From assembly GCF_947500405.1 (NCBI RefSeq), contig NZ_CANMRY010000002.1, positions 1 to 64,000 on the forward strand: 64,000 nucleotides of DNA, read 5' to 3'. Source of the DNA: an uncultured Maribacter sp. Lineage in GTDB: Bacteria; Bacteroidota; Bacteroidia; Flavobacteriales; Flavobacteriaceae. The position numbers and the translations under genes were made by a program. The notes beneath the pieces are model-generated. The model saw nothing but the letters and a program-made list of their open reading frames with translations, made no database searches and was not told where the DNA came from. This document shows, one piece after another, positions 36,574 through 43,745 of the stretch; the first letter of the stretch is position 1; every line of letters starts with the position of its first letter.

Positions 36574-37515
36574 CTACATTAAAAACTTAGAACTTATAGA
36601 TGTGTTTGTATGTACCCTTTCCATAACATCAGCAAATAATGGTGCACAACTTAATACTTTTACTTTATTACTATCTTTCCTTGTTGGTATAGAGTCTGTT
36701 ATTATTAGCTCTGACAATTGAGAGTTTTCTATTTTCTCATATGCACCTCCAGAAAGCAAACCATGTGTAGCAATGGCTCTTACACTTAAAGCACCTCTTT
36801 CCATCATTAAATCTGCGGCTCTTGCTAAAGTTCCAGCAGTATCTACCATATCATCTACTAAAACAACATTCTTACCTTTTACATCACCAATAAGCTCCAT
36901 ATGAGAAATTACATTGGCTTTAGCTCTTTGCTTATAGCAAATAACAACATCACTCTTTAATGCTTTGGAATAAGCATAAGCTCTTTTAGAACCTCCCATA
37001 TCTGGTGACGCAATTGTTAAATTGTCTAAATTCAAGTCTTTTAAATATGGTAAAAAGAAAGTAGATGCAAATAAATGATCTACTGGCTTTTCAAAAAAAC
37101 CTTGTATTTGATCCGCGTGCAAATCCATAGTTACAATACGAGTTGCCCCTGCTGTTTCCAACATTTTAGCTATTAATTTAGCCGCAATAGGAACTCTAGG
37201 CTTGTCTTTACGATCTTGTCTTGCCCAACCAAAATATGGCATAACAGCGGTAATGTGTCTTGCAGAAGCTCTTTTTGCAGCATCTAACATTAACAACATT
37301 TCCATTAAGTGTTCCGAACTAGGATTTGTAGAACCTATTATAAAAATTCTTGCACCACGAACAGACTCTTCAAAAGAAGGCTGAAATTCACCATCACTGT
37401 ATGTCGAAAATTTAATTTTCCCCAACTCTGCTCCGTATAGGTTAGCAATTTTAGTTGCTAATTCTGTACTTTGCCTACAAGCAAAAATTTTAGGTTCAGG
37501 TACCTGGTAAGCCAT
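36574..37515 (-). CDS. prs: Ribose-phosphate pyrophosphokinase
   Basis: This 313-residue PRPP synthetase makes 5-phosphoribosyl diphosphate for nucleotide, His and Trp synthesis. The ATP/Mg site includes RQDRKDKPRVPIAAKLIA and the HAD metal pair in TMDLHADQIQGFF. The PRPP-binding loop is VVLVDDMVDTAGTL (about 217-230). Length and motifs are normal. It is first in the prs-rplY unit and diverges from tRNA-Leu. Confidence 0.97.
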   Translation of the reverse strand: MAYQVPEPKIFACRQSTELATKIANLYGAELGKIKFSTYSDGEFQPSFEESVRGARIFIIGSTNPSSEHLMEMLLMLDAAKRASARHITAVMPYFGWARQDRKDKPRVPIAAKLIAKMLETAGATRIVTMDLHADQIQGFFEKPVDHLFASTFFLPYLKDLNLDNLTIASPDMGGSKRAYAYSKALKSDVVICYKQRAKANVISHMELIGDVKGKNVVLVDDMVDTAGTLARAADLMMERGALSVRAIATHGLLSGGAYEKIENSQLSELIITDSIPTRKDSNKVKVLSCAPLFADVMERVHTNTSISSKFLM

Positions 37516-37640
37516 AGCTAATGTATTGTTTCCTAGTTTATTAAACGTATCTTTTCTTAAGGAGGTGCAAATTTAGAAATTTATTTGTGTAACCGCATTA
37601 TAATTATGCCTTTTTTTAACCTTAAAACAAATTTATTTTA

Positions 37641-37648
37641 TAATTTTG
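37641..37648 (+). promoter_or_regulatory. -7 box for tRNA-Leu
   Basis: TAATTTTG matches TAnnTTTG and lies 20 bases before the mature tRNA 5' end, leaving a leader of roughly 13 bases. Confidence 0.65.
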
Positions 37649-37667
37649 CAATCCTCTTAAGGGTAAT

Positions 37668-37747
37668 GCTCGAGTGGCGGAACTGGTAGACGCGCTGGAT
37701 TCAAAATCCAGTTCTTCGGAGTGTGGGTTCGATTCCCACCTCGAGTA
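37668..37747 (+). tRNA. tRNA-Leu (anticodon CAA)
   Basis: A type II tRNA: acceptor GCTCGAG pairs with CTCGAGT, the D arm has GTGGCGGAACTGGTAGAC, the anticodon arm CTGGA-TTCAAAA-TCCAG gives anticodon CAA (codon UUG), there is a variable arm, and the T arm is GTGGG-TTCGATT-CCCAC. The discriminator is A, as expected for Leu. CCA is not encoded. It has its own -7 box and terminator. Confidence 0.95.
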
Positions 37748-37750
37748 CAA

Positions 37751-37792
37751 CAAAACCCTAACAATAAACTTGTTAGGGTTTTGTTTTTTTTA
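37751..37792 (+). terminator. Terminator of tRNA-Leu
   Basis: A 13-bp perfect stem CAAAACCCTAACA/TGTTAGGGTTTTG with a 7-base loop is followed by a T run. It starts three bases after the tRNA. Confidence 0.9.
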
Positions 37793-37800
37793 TAAAAAAT

Positions 37801-38793
37801 CTATTTATTTACACTAATACTTACTGCCTCGCAACTCTTTAAATCGGAATTTAAAATAATATCTTCAGAGGTAGTGGTACCATCTGTAATTTTTAAAGAA
37901 ACCGTATTAGGAGGTGCACTACCTAAATTATGAGCATATAAAAACAAATCGTTCTTTTTATTAGGGTCTATTTTAATTTTAATTTCTTTTTTCCAATACG
38001 TTAAATAGTACTTTGTTAAAACAGGCTTACCATTTAAGTATATAGAAACAATATCGCCATCTTGTCTTCCATGATCCCAAATATATACGCTAATTTCATT
38101 AGCTTCAAAAGATAAATCTTTTACATAGGTTATATTTCTGCCAACAAATTCCTCTCTTAATACTTGAGGTTTAGGAGCTGCTGAAATGGTTTCTTTTTTA
38201 ACATTAGCTGTCTCTGTTTTAGTAGTAGTTATTTTCTCTTTCGCTTTTGCTTTTTGCTTAGCAATAGCCTTTTGCTTTTTCTCTTTTTCTTTCTTTAATC
38301 TTTTCTTTTTTCTTTTTTCTGCCTTAGTTTCTTTGGGCTGTACGGTAGCAACAGCTTGTTTTGCTACAATGTTTTGATTAGTAACTCCTGAAGGGTTTTT
38401 AGCTTCTTTTTCTATGCTAAAAAAAGGAGTTGCAAACTTGGCAATATTATATTTATCGTCAGGGAATAGCTCTATCCCCATAACCTGATAATGATTACCC
38501 TTACCTATATTTTTTTCTAGTTTAATATTCGTTGCAGAACCCGTATTAGGAAAAATTCCCAATTCTTGAACTACCATTTCATCTCTAATAAGAAAAAAAC
38601 GAATATTTTTTTCACTCCCAATATTGGTTGTTTCCCATTCTAAAGTAACGGTATTTGGTAACATCCAAACCGTATTTGCATTAGGGCTTGTTATGACTAA
38701 AACAGATTTATCTTGTGCATAAAGTCTATTAGAAAAAATAGAAGCCGCAATAAAAAATAAGAAACAAAAAAGGGGAGATAACTTGCTTTTCAT
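37801..38793 (-). CDS. Exported Kre9/Knh1-like domain protein with basic linker
   Basis: This 330-residue protein has a signal peptide ending NRLYAQ. An N-terminal beta-sandwich follows (VLVITSPNANTVWMLPNTVTLEW, of the Ser-Thr-rich Kre9/Knh1-like type), then a Lys-dominated linker (about 155-190, for example KAEKRKKKRLKKEKEKK). The C-terminal domain contains ISVYIWDHGRQDGDIVSIYLN and PPNTVSLKI, a pattern recurrent in secreted Bacteroidota proteins. No catalytic residues are seen. A cell-surface structural or adhesin role is possible. The Lys-rich linker could contact nucleic acid or anionic polysaccharide. Confidence 0.8.
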   Translation of the reverse strand: MKSKLSPLFCFLFFIAASIFSNRLYAQDKSVLVITSPNANTVWMLPNTVTLEWETTNIGSEKNIRFFLIRDEMVVQELGIFPNTGSATNIKLEKNIGKGNHYQVMGIELFPDDKYNIAKFATPFFSIEKEAKNPSGVTNQNIVAKQAVATVQPKETKAEKRKKKRLKKEKEKKQKAIAKQKAKAKEKITTTKTETANVKKETISAAPKPQVLREEFVGRNITYVKDLSFEANEISVYIWDHGRQDGDIVSIYLNGKPVLTKYYLTYWKKEIKIKIDPNKKNDLFLYAHNLGSAPPNTVSLKITDGTTTSEDIILNSDLKSCEAVSISVNK

Positions 38794-38966
38794 TTGTACT
38801 GAAATATAAAATATTTAATTGTTTGGTATATATTAACGCTTTTAACCTATAAATGTTTGATTGTAGGCTGATTATTTGACTTTTAACTTAACTAAAAAAA
38901 AGATTATAAGAATTCTATTGAATTTACAATTTCAAAATATTCCATATATATTTATTTTTTTAAAAC

Positions 38967-39002
38967 TTAATTACACCAAAATAAATATTTTGGTGTAATT
39001 AA
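38967..39002. repeat. 17-bp perfect palindrome upstream of the first transposase
   Basis: TTAATTACACCAAAATA and its exact complement are separated by AA, 30 bases before the transposase ATG. It lacks the GC-rich stem of a terminator. It could be an operator, a transposon-end structure or a remnant of inserted DNA. Confidence 0.7.
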
Positions 39003-39032
39003 AGTATTATCTTAGTTGTATAATAATCAGTT

Positions 39033-39933
39033 ATGATTAACCAAGATTTTAATTCAATCCTAGACTTAATAAAAGCATTTCCTGACCAACAGTCTTGTAT
39101 TAACCATTTAGAGCAATTAAGATGGAACGGAAACGTTGTAAGTCCTTTTGATTCAGAATCTAAGGTATATAACTGTAAGGGGAACAAATACAAATGTAAA
39201 AATACAGGTAAATACTTTAATGTAAAAACCAATACTATTTTTGATAACACTAAAATTGATTTACAAAAATGGTTTCTTGCTATTTGGTTGGTTACTTCTC
39301 ATAAAAAAGGAATTTCATCTTTACATTTAGGTCGTGATTTAGATATTACACAAAAATCAGCTTGGTTTATGTTGTCTAGGATTCGTAAATGTTTCGGTAT
39401 TGATAACGATACGCAACTTAATAATGAAGTTGAAGCAGACGAAACTTATGTAGGTGGTAAGAACGCTAACAAGCTTAGTTAAGAAAACAAAAGAATCTAG
39501 CGACGATAAAGCACCAGTATTCGGAATGGTCGAGCGTGGCGGTAAAGTTATCGCTAAGCATGTGCCTAATACTACAATGGAAACATTATCAGGTGAGATA
39601 TTAAGCACTATCAAAGAAACTGCTAAAATATATACAGACGAGTATACTTCTTACGCTAGATTAAAGAGGGTTTATGACCACCAAACAGTAAAACATAGTA
39701 GTCGTCAATATGCAAAAGGTAGAGTGCATACAAACACTATAGAGGTTTTTTGGTCTTTATTAAAGCGTGGTATTTTTGGAATCTATCATTTTACTTCTAA
39801 AAAGCACTTACAATTATATGTTGATGAGTTTGTATTTAGATACAACTCTAAACAGCATACCGAAAGTGAAAGATTTAATTTACTTTTACAAAACACTGAA
39901 AATAGAATGACTTATAAAGAATTGATAGCATAA
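39033..39933 (+). pseudogene. Frameshifted IS1595-family transposase
   Basis: Two overlapping frames (39033-39482 and 39454-39933) together make a full ISXO2/IS1595-type transposase: an N-terminal degenerate zinc ribbon (YNCKGNKYKCKNTGKYF), then EADETYVGGK with the first catalytic acid, YTDEYTSY with the second, and HTNTIEVFWSLLKRGIFG with the last. A +1 shift near CTTAGTTAA (39475-39483) is needed to join them. It is probably a decay mutation. A programmed +1 shift at CUU-AGU cannot be excluded. It differs clearly from the intact transposase at 42235. Its stop overlaps the start of the KilA-N gene (TAATG). Confidence 0.85.
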
Positions 39934-40928
39934 TGAGTAAGATTAGCAAAATAGTTGTCGAGAATATTCCTATTACAATTACACAGATAAATAAAGAAGA
40001 TTATATCTGCCTTACAGATATGGCTAAAGGAAGTGATGATGATGTTAGGGCTGCTGACCGAATTAAGACTTGGATTAAATCCAGAAGCACAGTAGAATTT
40101 ATGGGTGCATGGGAGCAAATTTATAACCCTGATTTTAAAGTGGTCGAATTCGACCACTTTAGAAATGAGTCGGGTTCTAATGCTTTTGTATTAAGTCCAA
40201 AAGAGTGGGTTGAAACAACAAATGCGATTGGAATATTTTCAAAATCAGGCAGATACGGAGGAACTTATGCTCATAAAGATATAGCTTTTGAGTTTGGTTC
40301 TTGGATAAGTCCTATGTTTAAGCTTTATATTATTAAGGAATATCAAAGGCTTAAAGAGGTTGAAAGTAATCAATATAATTTAGAATGGGATGTTAGAAGG
40401 GTAATGACTAAAGTTAATTACGCATTACATACTGATGCTGTTCAAAAACACATAATACCAAATAGTAAGTTTTCAGAAAGTAAAAAGTGGATTGAGTATG
40501 CAAATGAAGCTGACTTACTAAACGTTGCTCTCTATGGATATACTGCCAAAGAATGGAAAGAATCAAATCCTGAAAAAGCTTTAAACGGTCAGAACATGAG
40601 GGATTATTCATCAATAAATGATTTGTTGGTAATGTCTAACTTAGAATCTGTAAATGCTGAATTGATAAAAAGAGGGTCTACAAAAGAGCAGAGATTTAAG
40701 TATTTAAAAAAAATGGCAGAAGAACAAAAAGTACAATTTGCTAAAATTGATATGGTTAAATCTGTCAAAAAGATAAATCCGACCACTTATCTGGATGTAG
40801 ATAAGTTGACCCCTGAACAAATACAAAAAGAATTAAAGAAGGATATATTAGAAGCAAACAAAAAAAATCTTTCAGACTTTAACCAAAAACTAAAGAAAGG
40901 CTTAGACTGGAATCCTAAAAAAAAATAA
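39933..40928 (+). CDS. KilA-N domain protein, IS1595 passenger
   Basis: This 331-residue protein has a KilA-N DNA-binding domain at about 10-140 (YICLTDMAKGSDDDVRAADR ... GGTYAHKDIAFEFGSWIS), the fold common in phage and mobile-element regulators, then helical sequence ending in a Lys-rich tail. Its ATG overlaps the transposase stop by one base, so it was translated together with the transposase and is a passenger gene. It appears intact although the transposase is frameshifted. The role may be regulatory. No toxin signature is visible. Confidence 0.85.
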   Translation: MSKISKIVVENIPITITQINKEDYICLTDMAKGSDDDVRAADRIKTWIKSRSTVEFMGAWEQIYNPDFKVVEFDHFRNESGSNAFVLSPKEWVETTNAIGIFSKSGRYGGTYAHKDIAFEFGSWISPMFKLYIIKEYQRLKEVESNQYNLEWDVRRVMTKVNYALHTDAVQKHIIPNSKFSESKKWIEYANEADLLNVALYGYTAKEWKESNPEKALNGQNMRDYSSINDLLVMSNLESVNAELIKRGSTKEQRFKYLKKMAEEQKVQFAKIDMVKSVKKINPTTYLDVDKLTPEQIQKELKKDILEANKKNLSDFNQKLKKGLDWNPKKK

Positions 40929-41101
40929 ACATAGCATCAGTTTTGACTGTTTAGTCTTGGAATTACCATAAGAAAGTAATTCATTGACATTGCTAGTACG
41001 CTCATTGATAATATAGGTTGCTTTTAATAATGCTCTGAATCCTTGATTTAGAAAGGGTTTAACCATAAAAGTAATTCTTCAAAAAAAACAGCACATACTC
41101 C
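40929..41101. other. Gap after the KilA-N gene
   Basis: The full gap to the next gene is 528 bases. In this part I see no credible frame, promoter or terminator. From about 41082 it begins to resemble 44018-44037: a poly-A stretch, then GCAC-N7-GTGC hairpins at the same relative position before both right transposon ends. Confidence 0.6.
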
Positions 41102-41149
41102 GTGCGAAACATTACTTTATTTTCTTGTCCCATTTGGTATATAGATGCC
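41102..41149 (+). repeat. Additional transposon right end, left of the cargo element
   Basis: This segment and its 8 following bases match 44038-44093 with a single mismatch over 56 bases. It ends in the terminal inverted repeat sequence (CTTGTCCCATTTGGTATATAGATGCC) of the cargo transposon, so it is the right end of another related element. No matching left end (GGCATCTATATAC) is found upstream in this window. Confidence 0.85.
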
Positions 41150-41157
41150 CTTATTTA
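41150..41157. repeat. Left target-site duplication CTTATTTA
   Basis: The 8 bases immediately before the left terminal repeat are repeated exactly at 44086-44093. Eight-base duplications are typical of IS1595-family transposition. Confidence 0.88.
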
Positions 41158-41421
41158 GGCATCTATATACATGTTGGGACAAGATTAAAAACCATTTTTA
41201 CTGAATGCTCTACACCCTCTTTAAAACACAGTGTTGATCGATTAAATGCGTTTTTTGACTAAAACACTTCTTGCTCTAACCGTTAGCTTACATTTTACCC
41301 GAAATAATAGAACTCTCTAACACACTGTAAACATTGTCTATTTACCTACATTTCAACATAGTGTGTTAAAAACTTTGTGATTATTATCGACTTCAGATCG
41401 ATTCTATCTGATTATTATCTT

Positions 41422-41429
41422 TACCTTTG
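41422..41429 (+). promoter_or_regulatory. -7 box for the first RHH gene
   Basis: TACCTTTG fits TAnnTTTG and lies 28 bases before the ATG. No -33 TTG is seen. Confidence 0.55.
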
Positions 41430-41456
41430 TTTAAAATCATTCTAAATAGTGGAATT

Positions 41457-41597
41457 ATGGAAAATAATGTAAAAATTAAGACGGTCAGATTGCGTCCAGA
41501 AGTGATTGAAAAAATACAAAGGTTAGCAGACAAAGACAATAGGTCATTCTCTAATAAAGTAGATACGATACTAGACAAGTACGAAGAAGAAGTTTAA
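41457..41597 (+). CDS. Ribbon-helix-helix DNA-binding protein (46 aa)
   Basis: A 46-residue protein with the Arc/CopG-like pattern: a beta strand KIKTVRLRP, then two helices around PEVIEKIQRLADKDNRSF and SNKVDTILDKY. The fold dimerises and binds operator DNA through the strand. It has a candidate promoter and is followed 10 bases later by a small hairpin terminator. It is related by eye to the 52-residue protein at 43448 (shared NR-x-FSN turn). Carried on a transposon, it may repress transposase or cargo genes. That is inference. Confidence 0.75.
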   Translation: MENNVKIKTVRLRPEVIEKIQRLADKDNRSFSNKVDTILDKYEEEV

Positions 41598-41606
41598 GCA
41601 ATTAAA

Positions 41607-41635
41607 AAAGGACATACGCCAATATGTCCTTTAAT
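41607..41635 (+). terminator. Hairpin after the first RHH gene
   Basis: Ten-bp stem AAAGGACATA/TATGTCCTTT with a CGCCAA loop (41607-41632), followed by a short AT-rich run. It is a moderate terminator. Confidence 0.65.
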
Positions 41636-41692
41636 TTAATCGGTAGGATGGCTCGAGGTTCATCCATTTTGTTTAACCCCAATACATTAATT

Positions 41693-41761
41693 ATGCCTAG
41701 AGTAATCGTAAGAACTCGTGTACGAACCACGATTCGCGTTACAAGGAGAGTATCCAAGTAA
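41693..41761 (+). CDS. Arg/Val/Thr-rich cationic peptide A (22 aa)
   Basis: A 22-codon frame encodes seven Arg, one terminal Lys, five Val and four Thr with no acidic residue, in an alternating hydrophobic/polar order (VIVRTRVRTT) that favours beta strand. It aligns with peptide B 175 bases downstream. The shared TRVR is encoded by different synonymous codons (ACT CGT GTA CGA here, ACA AGG GTA AGA there), which argues that the protein is selected. The 60-base leaders of both are also alike, and a terminator follows. I recognise no family. An antimicrobial, nucleic-acid-binding or leader peptide is possible. Confidence 0.55.
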   Translation: MPRVIVRTRVRTTIRVTRRVSK

Positions 41762-41773
41762 TTTGACGATAAC

Positions 41774-41810
41774 AGTAGAAAGTGAATAATAGTAGCTTTC
41801 TACTTTTTTA
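41774..41810 (+). terminator. Terminator after peptide A
   Basis: Nine-bp stem AGTAGAAAG/CTTTCTACT (41774-41782 with 41796-41804) followed by a T6 run. Confidence 0.75.
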
Positions 41811-41867
41811 AACAGTAGGACAACTCAAGGTTTGCCTATTTTAATTAACCCTAAAAACTACGCGTAC

Positions 41868-41954
41868 ATGGCAAAAGTTATTAGAATTAGACCCGTAAGG
41901 GTCACAGTTACCACAAGGGTAAGAGTTACGACAACCGTTAGACGGGTAAAGTAA
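41868..41954 (+). CDS. Arg/Val/Thr-rich cationic peptide B (28 aa)
   Basis: A 28-codon frame with seven Arg, two Lys, eight Val and six Thr and no acidic residue (for example RVTVTTRVRV), a paralog of peptide A. The leader carries the same blocks in the same order (GTAGGA, an AAGGTT-like core, TTAACCC). Arg codons are diverse (AGA, AGG, CGG), unlike the AGA/CGT bias of neighbouring genes. The predicted net charge is about +9. No signal peptide. The function is unknown. Confidence 0.55.
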   Translation: MAKVIRIRPVRVTVTTRVRVTTTVRRVK

Positions 41955-42095
41955 CTAAATTAAACCAAGCGACTCCCATCATTAGGGACTAGCTAGACTG
42001 AATTTTAAAAGTGTGCCGTCTTCCATTCGGATAGGGCTTTTAAAAAAACGGTCGATAAGTGGGCTGCTCTCAAGGGTACGCCCTCTTATTCATTA
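41955..42095 (+). ncRNA. Structured segment between peptide B and the transposase
   Basis: This GC-richer stretch contains an imperfect 10-bp hairpin (42055-42064 with 42080-42089, loop of 15 bases) and a preceding segment with AAAAG/CTTTT and TCC-ATTC-GGA pairings. There is no open frame. It could be a structured RNA, a terminator array for the peptide unit or a transposase-binding region. I call it structured only because of the foldable arms. Confidence 0.35.
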
Positions 42096-42207
42096 CAAAT
42101 GTATAAATATTATGAATTGGATCCAAAATTTTATAAGTTAAATTTTTATAATTTATTGTTTAGTAAAGATTTATATAAAAATATTAGGTAGTTAATGGGA
42201 CAAGATG

Positions 42208-42215
42208 TATATTTG
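42208..42215 (+). promoter_or_regulatory. Transposase -7 box overlapped by an internal end motif
   Basis: TATATTTG matches TAnnTTTG, 20 bases before the transposase ATG. Four bases upstream is GGGACAAG (42197-42204), the core motif of both transposon ends, between the -33 and -7 positions. Transposase binding there would repress its own gene. Confidence 0.65.
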
Positions 42216-42234
42216 ACTATCTAAATAAAACACC

Positions 42235-43167
42235 ATGCAATTCAAGTCATTACCACAATTATTAGATTACTTTAAAGAAGAGAGTACTTGCGTAGAATAT
42301 TACGAAAATTTACGTTGGGGTAATGAGCCGCATTGTCCTCATTGTGGTTGTGAAAACCCATATAAAACCAATAGAGGTTACAAGTGTAGAGATAAAGAAT
42401 GTCATAAGAAATTTACTGTAAAGGTTGGTACTATCTTTGAAAACTCTAAAATTCCTTTTCGTATTTGGTTTGCTGCAATATGGTTATGTACGGAGCATAA
42501 AAAAGGTATTAGTTCGGTACAACTTGCAATTGATTTAGGTATTACTCAAAAAACAGCATGGTTTGTACTTCATAGAATTAGAGAAATGCTAAAAGAAAAA
42601 GCTCCTCAAATGTTAGGAGAGGATAAAATGGTTGAAACTGATGCTACTTATATCGGTGGTAAAGAGAAAAACAAGCACCTTAAAAAAAGACGTTCTAAAG
42701 ATGATTTATCGTTGACCAATGAAGGTAAGCCATACAAGGCAAAGAAAACCGTTATTGGTATCATTGAAAGAAACGGTAAGGTTGCTTTAAAGTATGTATC
42801 AGGAGAAACTACACAAAATATGTTAGAGTTTGTTAAAACTCATGTACCGCAAGATGCTACAATCTATTCAGATGAAGCTCCTGCATACAAGCAGTTGAAG
42901 AAAACATATAAGCATGATAATGTAAAGCACGCATTAAACATTTATGTTGAAGGTCAAGTACACACAAATACAATAGAAAGTTTTTGGAGTGTGTTAAAAC
43001 GTGGATTATACGGTGTGTATCATCAAGTAAGCGATAAGCATATTAGCCGTTACTTAGATGAATACGCTGCTAGATATAACAATAGAGGTTTAACTTCTAA
43101 TGAGCGTTTTAACTTGTTCTTAGAAGGGTCAGAAAGTGTGTTGACTTACAAAACATTAATTGGATAA
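42235..43167 (+). CDS. IS1595-family (ISXO2-like) transposase
   Basis: This 310-residue intact transposase has an N-terminal zinc ribbon (CPHCGC ... CRDKECHKKF, about 35-60), a KKGISSVQLAIDLGITQKTAW helix-turn-helix and the DDE-type catalytic domain: VETDATYIGGK, YSDEAPAY, and HTNTIESFWSVLKRGLYGV followed by RYLDEYAARYN. The enzyme cuts and pastes its element, making 8-bp duplications. It is the only full transposase of the cargo element and is distinct from the frameshifted one at 39033. Confidence 0.95.
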   Translation: MQFKSLPQLLDYFKEESTCVEYYENLRWGNEPHCPHCGCENPYKTNRGYKCRDKECHKKFTVKVGTIFENSKIPFRIWFAAIWLCTEHKKGISSVQLAIDLGITQKTAWFVLHRIREMLKEKAPQMLGEDKMVETDATYIGGKEKNKHLKKRRSKDDLSLTNEGKPYKAKKTVIGIIERNGKVALKYVSGETTQNMLEFVKTHVPQDATIYSDEAPAYKQLKKTYKHDNVKHALNIYVEGQVHTNTIESFWSVLKRGLYGVYHQVSDKHISRYLDEYAARYNNRGLTSNERFNLFLEGSESVLTYKTLIG

Positions 43168-43293
43168 TATACTAAATATTGGATATTATCCATATCTTTG
43201 TATTTTAAATGTTAAAAAAATAAAATTTATACTATTTAACATGTCAATTGTAGGTAAAAAACAATATTTTCGACAAAGAATACGTTACCAACT

Positions 43294-43324
43294 AAAAAGA
43301 GCCAGACTTACGTCCAGCTCTTTT
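43294..43324 (-). terminator. Terminator after the tRNA-like gene
   Basis: A 13-bp stem (43295-43307 with 43312-43324) is complete on the minus strand using two G-U pairs. The plus strand would have two mismatches at those positions. The minus strand also has the T run, so this hairpin belongs to the tRNA-like transcript. Confidence 0.7.
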
Positions 43325-43327
43325 ATG

Positions 43328-43399
43328 AGGTGCCGACCAGATTCGAACTGGTGTGGAGATACTTGCAAGACACCCGCCTAACCGCTCGGCCACGGCACC
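43328..43399 (-). tRNA. tRNA-Cys-like gene with atypical anticodon arm
   Basis: A 72-base cloverleaf: acceptor GGTGCCG/CGGCACC, D arm GCC-N9-GGC, T arm ACCAG-TTCGAAT-CTGGT and discriminator T, the Cys identity base. The anticodon arm is weak (GGTGT with GTATC, three G-U pairs), and its strict seven-base loop CTTGCAA gives UGC (Ala), whereas Cys would need GCA, one base to the right. It may be a divergent tRNA-Cys, a recoded tRNA or a decaying copy. It lies inside the cargo transposon, and only 10 bases separate it from the hairpin of the upstream RHH gene, so it has no promoter of its own. Confidence 0.7.
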
Positions 43400-43410
43400 C
43401 GGTAATACGA

Positions 43411-43448
43411 AAAAAGCCTTTCGAATAAGTCGAGAGGCTTTTGTTTTT
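43411..43448. terminator. Bidirectional hairpin between transposase and RHH2
   Basis: Stem AAAAGCCTTTCGA/TCGAGAGGCTTTT (43412-43424 with 43430-43442), T runs on both sides. It would end the RHH2 message on the minus strand and the transposase message on the plus strand. Confidence 0.75.
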
Positions 43449-43606
43449 TATGTAAGTTGTTCTTCCTGTTTTTCTACAGTTTGCTTTAATACGGTTACTA
43501 CAAAATTTGAAAAATTACGATTTTGCATTTCTGCTAATCGGTTAACCTGAGTATACAAGTCTTGGTTCATTCTAATTGTTTTTCGGTAATCTTTAGTTGT
43601 TCCCAT
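43448..43606 (-). CDS. Ribbon-helix-helix DNA-binding protein (52 aa)
   Basis: A 52-residue protein with strand DYRKTIRMN and helices QDLYTQVNRLAEMQNRNF and SNFVVTVLKQTVEK, an Arc-like ribbon-helix-helix fold. The turn NRNFSN parallels NRSFSN in the protein at 41457, so the two are probably paralogs on one element. A TAGCTTTG box lies 36 bases upstream, and the stop overlaps the following hairpin. It is divergent from the Lys-rich gene at 43746. A regulator or antitoxin role would fit but is unproven. Confidence 0.7.
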   Translation of the reverse strand: MGTTKDYRKTIRMNQDLYTQVNRLAEMQNRNFSNFVVTVLKQTVEKQEEQLT

Positions 43607-43641
43607 ATTCTTCAATTATTCTAGTTAGACATCTTTGATGA

Positions 43642-43649
43642 CAAAGCTA
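43642..43649 (-). promoter_or_regulatory. -7 box for RHH2
   Basis: TAGCTTTG on the minus strand matches TAnnTTTG, 36 bases before the RHH2 start. Confidence 0.55.
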
Positions 43650-43732
43650 TATAATATTTTGTGTGTTTTTGTCTGACAAAAGCAGAAGTTGTTAACACAT
43701 AATCAACAGTCTAATAAAATTTATATATTCAC

Positions 43733-43740
43733 TATCTTTG
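43733..43740 (+). promoter_or_regulatory. -7 box for the Lys-rich small protein
   Basis: A perfect TATCTTTG lies 5 bases before the ATG, implying an almost leaderless message. Confidence 0.6.
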
Positions 43741-43745
43741 TAAAC

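Noticed and set aside
38941..39033. Left terminal repeat for the first IS1595-KilA-N element
   Set aside because: I compared the region with the ends of the cargo element and with sequence after the KilA-N gene and found no convincing inverted match.
43160..43381. A 73-codon plus-strand frame after the transposase
   Set aside because: It reads through the terminator hairpin and antisense to the tRNA-like gene, with no ribosome-binding or family support.
43353..43550. A 65-codon plus-strand frame opposite RHH2
   Set aside because: It is antisense to the RHH gene and the hairpin, and it starts inside the tRNA-like sequence.
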